Positions 14,465-17,366 of a DNA stretch of 17,366 bases are shown piece after piece. The DNA lies in NCBI GenBank assembly GCA_900542595.1, contig UQOB01000024.1:1-17366 (forward strand), given 5' to 3'. The stretch's first letter is position 1, and every line of letters begins with the position of its first letter. Both the position numbers and the translations under genes were made by a program. A model generated the notes under the pieces. The model had not been told where the DNA came from and did not search any database. It saw nothing but the letters and a program-made list of their open reading frames with translations. The stretch is from an uncultured Mollicutes bacterium (GTDB lineage: Bacteria > Bacillota_I > Bacilli_A > RFN20 > CAG-826).

Positions 14465-15862
14465 TTATCTCGCTCTTTTTCTTTTGGCGAATAAGACAGC
14501 GCCGAGCGCGACAATGACGAAGAGACCACCGACGATGGAAAGCGAAACAATCATCGCCGTATCGTCATCATTATTGAAGACGATCGGGAGGTTACCTTCC
14601 GGCGTTCCTCCCATCCGGCTATAGAGATAATCCATCGTGTCTTTAATTGTGTATTTTTCACCATCTTTAATAGCATCAACTAACGCTTTATCAGTGATGG
14701 CTTCATAAAGGCCTTTTAAAGTTGTCCATTCTTCCGCATCAGCAATAATCCAGCAAATAGAATCTTCTTTCTGTTCGCCTTCCCATTCATGGGTTTTTCT
14801 TAGTGTTTTATAGTGTTCAAGGAAAGCAAGTGCCGCAATCTTATCAGCAGAATCTTCCAACGGTCCGGTCGCGGTTTCTTTATTGCCACTCGGGTAAACA
14901 GCCGGTCCATTTAAGGGCATGTCACCAGTTTGTTCGCCCTTGCTATTGTGGAAGACAATCATATCCGCTTCGTATTCAGCTGGAACGAGAACCCGGTAAA
15001 GGGCGATGCCTTCACCAGTGACATAACTGATTGGGGCAATTTCACCTTTGATACCCGGCCAAACAGTGGCTGCACCAGTCGTGGTGCTAAAGATATGCGC
15101 GTATTCAAAGGGATTATCGGCCCACGCTTCAACGTAGGCATAATAGTCATCTTCAGGCGCGCAGATGGTCGTCTTAGCGTAAACATTTAAGGCTTCACCA
15201 GCCGTTGCCACGACCCCTTCGGTCGGCCAAGCATGTTCATAAGCGGCATCAGTATAGAAGCCTTCAATGTAGTAGCCATCGACGAATTTCCAGCTCGGAT
15301 GATAAGCTTCACCTGCGAAAACTTCTTCTGTTAAAGTTTCAGTTCCAATGTGATAGACAACTTCAACTTTACTGACCTCGGTTTTGGTTACCCAAATGCC
15401 ATCGGCTTTATCAGGATAATTAGCAAAATCTCTCGCAATCCGAATCCGGTAATTGCCAGCTTGCAGGACTCTGGCATTACCATCTTTAGGAGCAAGATCA
15501 AAGTAATCAGTGTAACCACCTAAACCCATGTCCTGATAGCTCATCCACCAATCGCTTTCATAACTTGGACCCTTAGTGACGATTTTAAATTCATCATCAA
15601 CGTCTGCCGCGAAGGAAGTTTCCCAGTAATCGACAGGTGCTCCTTCTCCCTCATGAGCCGGTTCCCCACCTTCGACATAGGTAAAAGGGACTCTTTTCCA
15701 GTCGGTAAAAGTACCGGCTAAATCATAAATCCAACCTTCGGGCGCAGGTTCCGCTGCGACGGTTAGTGGTTCTTCGTTAACGTGAGCAATAACAGTCCCC
15801 GCACCGACGGCAGCGACCGTTAACCCAAGAGCTAAGCTAAGAACCAAGTTCTTAATCCTCAT
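14465..15862 (-). CDS. Secreted, membrane-anchored multidomain protein with starch-binding-like modules
   Basis: Predicted cell-surface protein of 465 residues. A signal peptide covers about 1-26. An N-terminal beta-sandwich-like domain (about 43-160, with W44, W55 and WETSF) resembles glycan-binding modules. A Listeria-Bacteroides (InlB-type) repeat follows (about 166-230: VVYHIGTETL, FVDGYYIEGFYTDAAY and LNVYAKT). A CBM26-like module (about 240-325) has VWPGIKGE and MIVFHNSKGEQTGDMPLNG. A helical region (345-420) precedes a single C-terminal transmembrane segment (437-459) and the basic stop-transfer tail AKRKRAR; no LPxTG motif is present. It is probably a glycan-capture or starch-adherence protein. 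No catalytic motif was seen. Expression is probably under catabolite control from the cre-spacer promoter. Confidence 0.72.
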   Translation of the reverse strand: MRIKNLVLSLALGLTVAAVGAGTVIAHVNEEPLTVAAEPAPEGWIYDLAGTFTDWKRVPFTYVEGGEPAHEGEGAPVDYWETSFAADVDDEFKIVTKGPSYESDWWMSYQDMGLGGYTDYFDLAPKDGNARVLQAGNYRIRIARDFANYPDKADGIWVTKTEVSKVEVVYHIGTETLTEEVFAGEAYHPSWKFVDGYYIEGFYTDAAYEHAWPTEGVVATAGEALNVYAKTTICAPEDDYYAYVEAWADNPFEYAHIFSTTTGAATVWPGIKGEIAPISYVTGEGIALYRVLVPAEYEADMIVFHNSKGEQTGDMPLNGPAVYPSGNKETATGPLEDSADKIAALAFLEHYKTLRKTHEWEGEQKEDSICWIIADAEEWTTLKGLYEAITDKALVDAIKDGEKYTIKDTMDYLYSRMGGTPEGNLPIVFNNDDDTAMIVSLSIVGGLFVIVALGAVLFAKRKRAR

Positions 15863-15875
15863 AAAAATCTCCTTT

Positions 15876-15891
15876 GTTTACTTTTGTAAAC
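15876..15891. repeat. GTTTAC/GTAAAC inverted repeat in the 5' UTR
   Basis: Perfect 6-bp arms around TTTT, located between the transcription start (about 15899) and the ribosome binding site (15873-15869) of the surface protein gene. It is a candidate operator or small RNA stem controlling translation. No regulator could be assigned. Confidence 0.45.
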
Positions 15892-15905
15892 TTTATGTCG
15901 AGAAT

Positions 15906-15934
15906 ATTTTAAGAAAGCGCTTTCAGGTTTGCAA
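15906..15934 (-). promoter_or_regulatory. Promoter with cre box filling its spacer
   Basis: The -35 box TTGCAA (15934-15929) and the -10 box TAAAAT (15911-15906) are 17 bases apart. The spacer contains TGAAAGCGCTTTCT (15925-15912), which matches the CcpA cre consensus TGWAARCGYTWNCW. A protein bound there would block RNA polymerase. A LacI/MalR-type regulator is also possible. Confidence 0.75.
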
Positions 15935-16034
15935 GGGGTTAATTAGCATTTATCGAAAGTTCTTTTCACAATGCAAGGAAAAATAAGGAAAAAACAAAAG
16001 CTTTTATAGGAAATATTATTTATAAGGTTATGAA

Positions 16035-17306
16035 TTAACTATTTTTAAGACGTTCCGTGATGGCTTGCGCTTGTTTATAAAGCTCGTTGACGTCTTCCCC
16101 GATGAAGAATTCATGGTCTTCATAGAGGATACGTCCATTGACCATCGTCATCTTGACGCAGTCTTTGGAACCGCTGTAGACGAGGTTATCTAAGATATTG
16201 TTAATCGGCTGCATCGCGGGATTCATTAAATCAATCCTCGTGATATCGGCTTTTTGTCCGACGTTAAGGGTTTGTACATCCAATAAATTAAGAGCGATAC
16301 TTCCTCCCACTGTCGCAGCTTCTAAAGCTTTATGAGCGGGGAACGCACTCGCATCTTCAAGCTTCAACTTCTGAAGCACGCACATCAGGCGCATCTCATA
16401 AAACATATCTAAAGCGTTATTGCTGCTCGGACCATCGGTCCCCACTGCTAAGTTGATGTTATGTTCTAAAACCTTAGTTAAAGGAGCAATCCCGCTCGCG
16501 AGTTTACTGTTACTTCCAGGACATGTAACGAATGTCGCATTGTGTTTCTTTAAGATATCTAAATCTTCATCGGATGCGTACACCCCGTGGAAGATACCAC
16601 CGCCGTAATCTAAGAGACCGAGGTCTTCCATATAAGCGATGGGGCTGAGACCTCTGTGTCTTTCTTTACAATCTTCGGTTTCTTTTTTCGTTTCGCAGGA
16701 ATGGGTATAACAAGGGGCTTTATATTTATGGGTGAGTTCACTTAAACCTTTTAATATCTCTTCATCGCTCGTATATTCAGCGTGGTAACCAAAGACATAA
16801 GAAACTAAGTTATCATCTGGTAAAGTCTTATAAGCTTCTTCCATCTCTTTTAAACTTTGTTTGGATTTAGTGATGGTTCCTAAGATGACCGTTCTAAACC
16901 CGACATCCACGGCGGCTTTTTTAATCGCTTCCGGGAAATAATACATATCAAAGCAAGTGGAAATACCGCTGGTTAAGTATTCGAGGAAAGCGACCTTACT
17001 TAAGACGTAAACATCGTTAGACGTTAAATGGTCTTCATAAGGGAAAATCTTGGTGGTAAGCCAAACGTCGAGCGGGAGGTCATCAGCGAGCGATCTCGCG
17101 AAGGTCATCGCGCTATGCGTATGGCTATTCTTAAAAGCGGGAATCAATAAATCTCCATGGCAATCAATCGTTCTGTTATACCTATCATCCGGGGCTTTTT
17201 TTCCGACAAAATCGATGACGGAATCAGAAGTGACTAAGTCCCCTTCTAAAAGAACTGGGTTTCTGGGATCAACTAAGATTTTGGCGTTCTTAAATAAGAT
17301 TTTCAT
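16035..17306 (-). CDS. mtaD: 5-methylthioadenosine/S-adenosylhomocysteine deaminase family amidohydrolase
   Basis: Zinc amidohydrolase (COG0402) that deaminates the adenine of methylthioadenosine, S-adenosylhomocysteine, adenosine or 5'-deoxyadenosine; the exact substrate cannot be read from sequence. The 423 residues contain the metal site HTH (H62, H64), the substrate-contact PYED (E91), HSCETKKE (H202, E205), FHGVYAS (H240) and GTDGPSSNNALDMFYEMR (D291), all typical and intact. It is thought to recycle products of SAM-dependent reactions. The ATG at 17306 has no nearby Shine-Dalgarno sequence; the only AAAGGAG lies 46 bases upstream, across a hairpin. A TTG/GTG alternative start is not evident. 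No convincing terminator is seen downstream. Confidence 0.88.
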   Translation of the reverse strand: MKILFKNAKILVDPRNPVLLEGDLVTSDSVIDFVGKKAPDDRYNRTIDCHGDLLIPAFKNSHTHSAMTFARSLADDLPLDVWLTTKIFPYEDHLTSNDVYVLSKVAFLEYLTSGISTCFDMYYFPEAIKKAAVDVGFRTVILGTITKSKQSLKEMEEAYKTLPDDNLVSYVFGYHAEYTSDEEILKGLSELTHKYKAPCYTHSCETKKETEDCKERHRGLSPIAYMEDLGLLDYGGGIFHGVYASDEDLDILKKHNATFVTCPGSNSKLASGIAPLTKVLEHNINLAVGTDGPSSNNALDMFYEMRLMCVLQKLKLEDASAFPAHKALEAATVGGSIALNLLDVQTLNVGQKADITRIDLMNPAMQPINNILDNLVYSGSKDCVKMTMVNGRILYEDHEFFIGEDVNELYKQAQAITERLKNS

Positions 17307-17316
17307 AACTATCGTA

Positions 17317-17366
17317 TTATTCAGTTAAGCCTAGTTTGATGACTGAATAACTTCTCCTTTCTAGGC
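17317..17366 (-). promoter_or_regulatory. Structured leader of mtaD with interleaved inverted repeats
   Basis: Four segments interleave on the minus strand: GCCTAG (17366-17361), TTATTCAGT (17350-17342), CTAGGC (17334-17329) and ACTGAATAA (17325-17317). The first pairs with the third and the second with the fourth, an H-type pseudoknot pattern. AAAGGAG (17358-17352) lies in the first loop. The window ends at the outer arm, so more structure may exist upstream. An open frame ending at the TAA (17319-17317) could alternatively be the 3' end of an upstream gene. Confidence 0.4.

Noticed and set aside
1..17366. CRISPR arrays, tRNA or rRNA genes, insertion sequences, Mycoplasma genetic code
   Set aside because: No regularly spaced repeats, no tRNA-like cloverleaf or rRNA stretches and no transposase motifs were seen; TGA ends several secure genes (prp, the FAD oxidoreductase, DUF1667 and the ATPase).

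Overview
The window looks like the chromosome of a low-to-medium-GC Gram-positive, probably an uncultured gut-associated member of the Bacilli (Erysipelotrichales/RF39-like or another mollicute-related lineage). This is inferred from the L21–Prp–L27 order with an N-terminally extended L27, strong AGGAGG-type ribosome binding sites, an RNase J family protein, lipobox and membrane-anchored surface proteins with starch-binding-like domains, and a near-perfect CcpA-type cre box. TGA serves as a stop codon throughout, so the Mycoplasma code (code 4) does not apply. No rRNA, tRNA, CRISPR array, insertion sequence or phage gene was seen. Only typA lies on the plus strand; every other gene is on the minus strand.

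Layout, left to right. Positions 1-960 hold the ribosomal cluster rplU–prp–rpmA, with a structured L21 leader and an extended -10 promoter. Positions 1160-6431 hold a tightly overlapping five-gene operon transcribed leftward: a glycerol-3-phosphate dehydrogenase-like flavoprotein with a BFD iron-sulfur domain, a pyridine-nucleotide-type FAD oxidoreductase, a DUF1667 cysteine protein, a YfcE-type phosphodiesterase and an RNase J homologue with an eroded active site. Positions 6726-7442 hold a lipoprotein gene with its own terminator, promoter and palindromic operator candidate. Positions 7464-9267 hold an ATPase plus TOPRIM gene pair whose promoter predicts a leaderless mRNA; this is the best candidate for an undescribed, defence-like system. 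Positions 9272-12175 hold pnp and rpsO with leader and terminators. Positions 12376-14235 hold typA. Positions 14236-14422 are a gap with a possible ABC-ATPase remnant and a terminator. Positions 14465-15934 hold a secreted, membrane-anchored carbohydrate-binding-like protein under a promoter whose spacer is a cre box. Positions 16035-17366 hold an MTA/SAH deaminase gene with an unusual structured leader.

How the parts fit together. The first operon links oxidation of glycerol-3-phosphate (two flavoproteins plus the DUF1667 protein) to a phosphodiesterase and an RNA-processing-type protein by start-stop overlaps. The two surface proteins look like glycan- or starch-capturing components, at least one under carbon catabolite control. 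pnp and rpsO have the usual order of the RNA-turnover/ribosome neighbourhood. All assignments come from reading motifs, without database searches.
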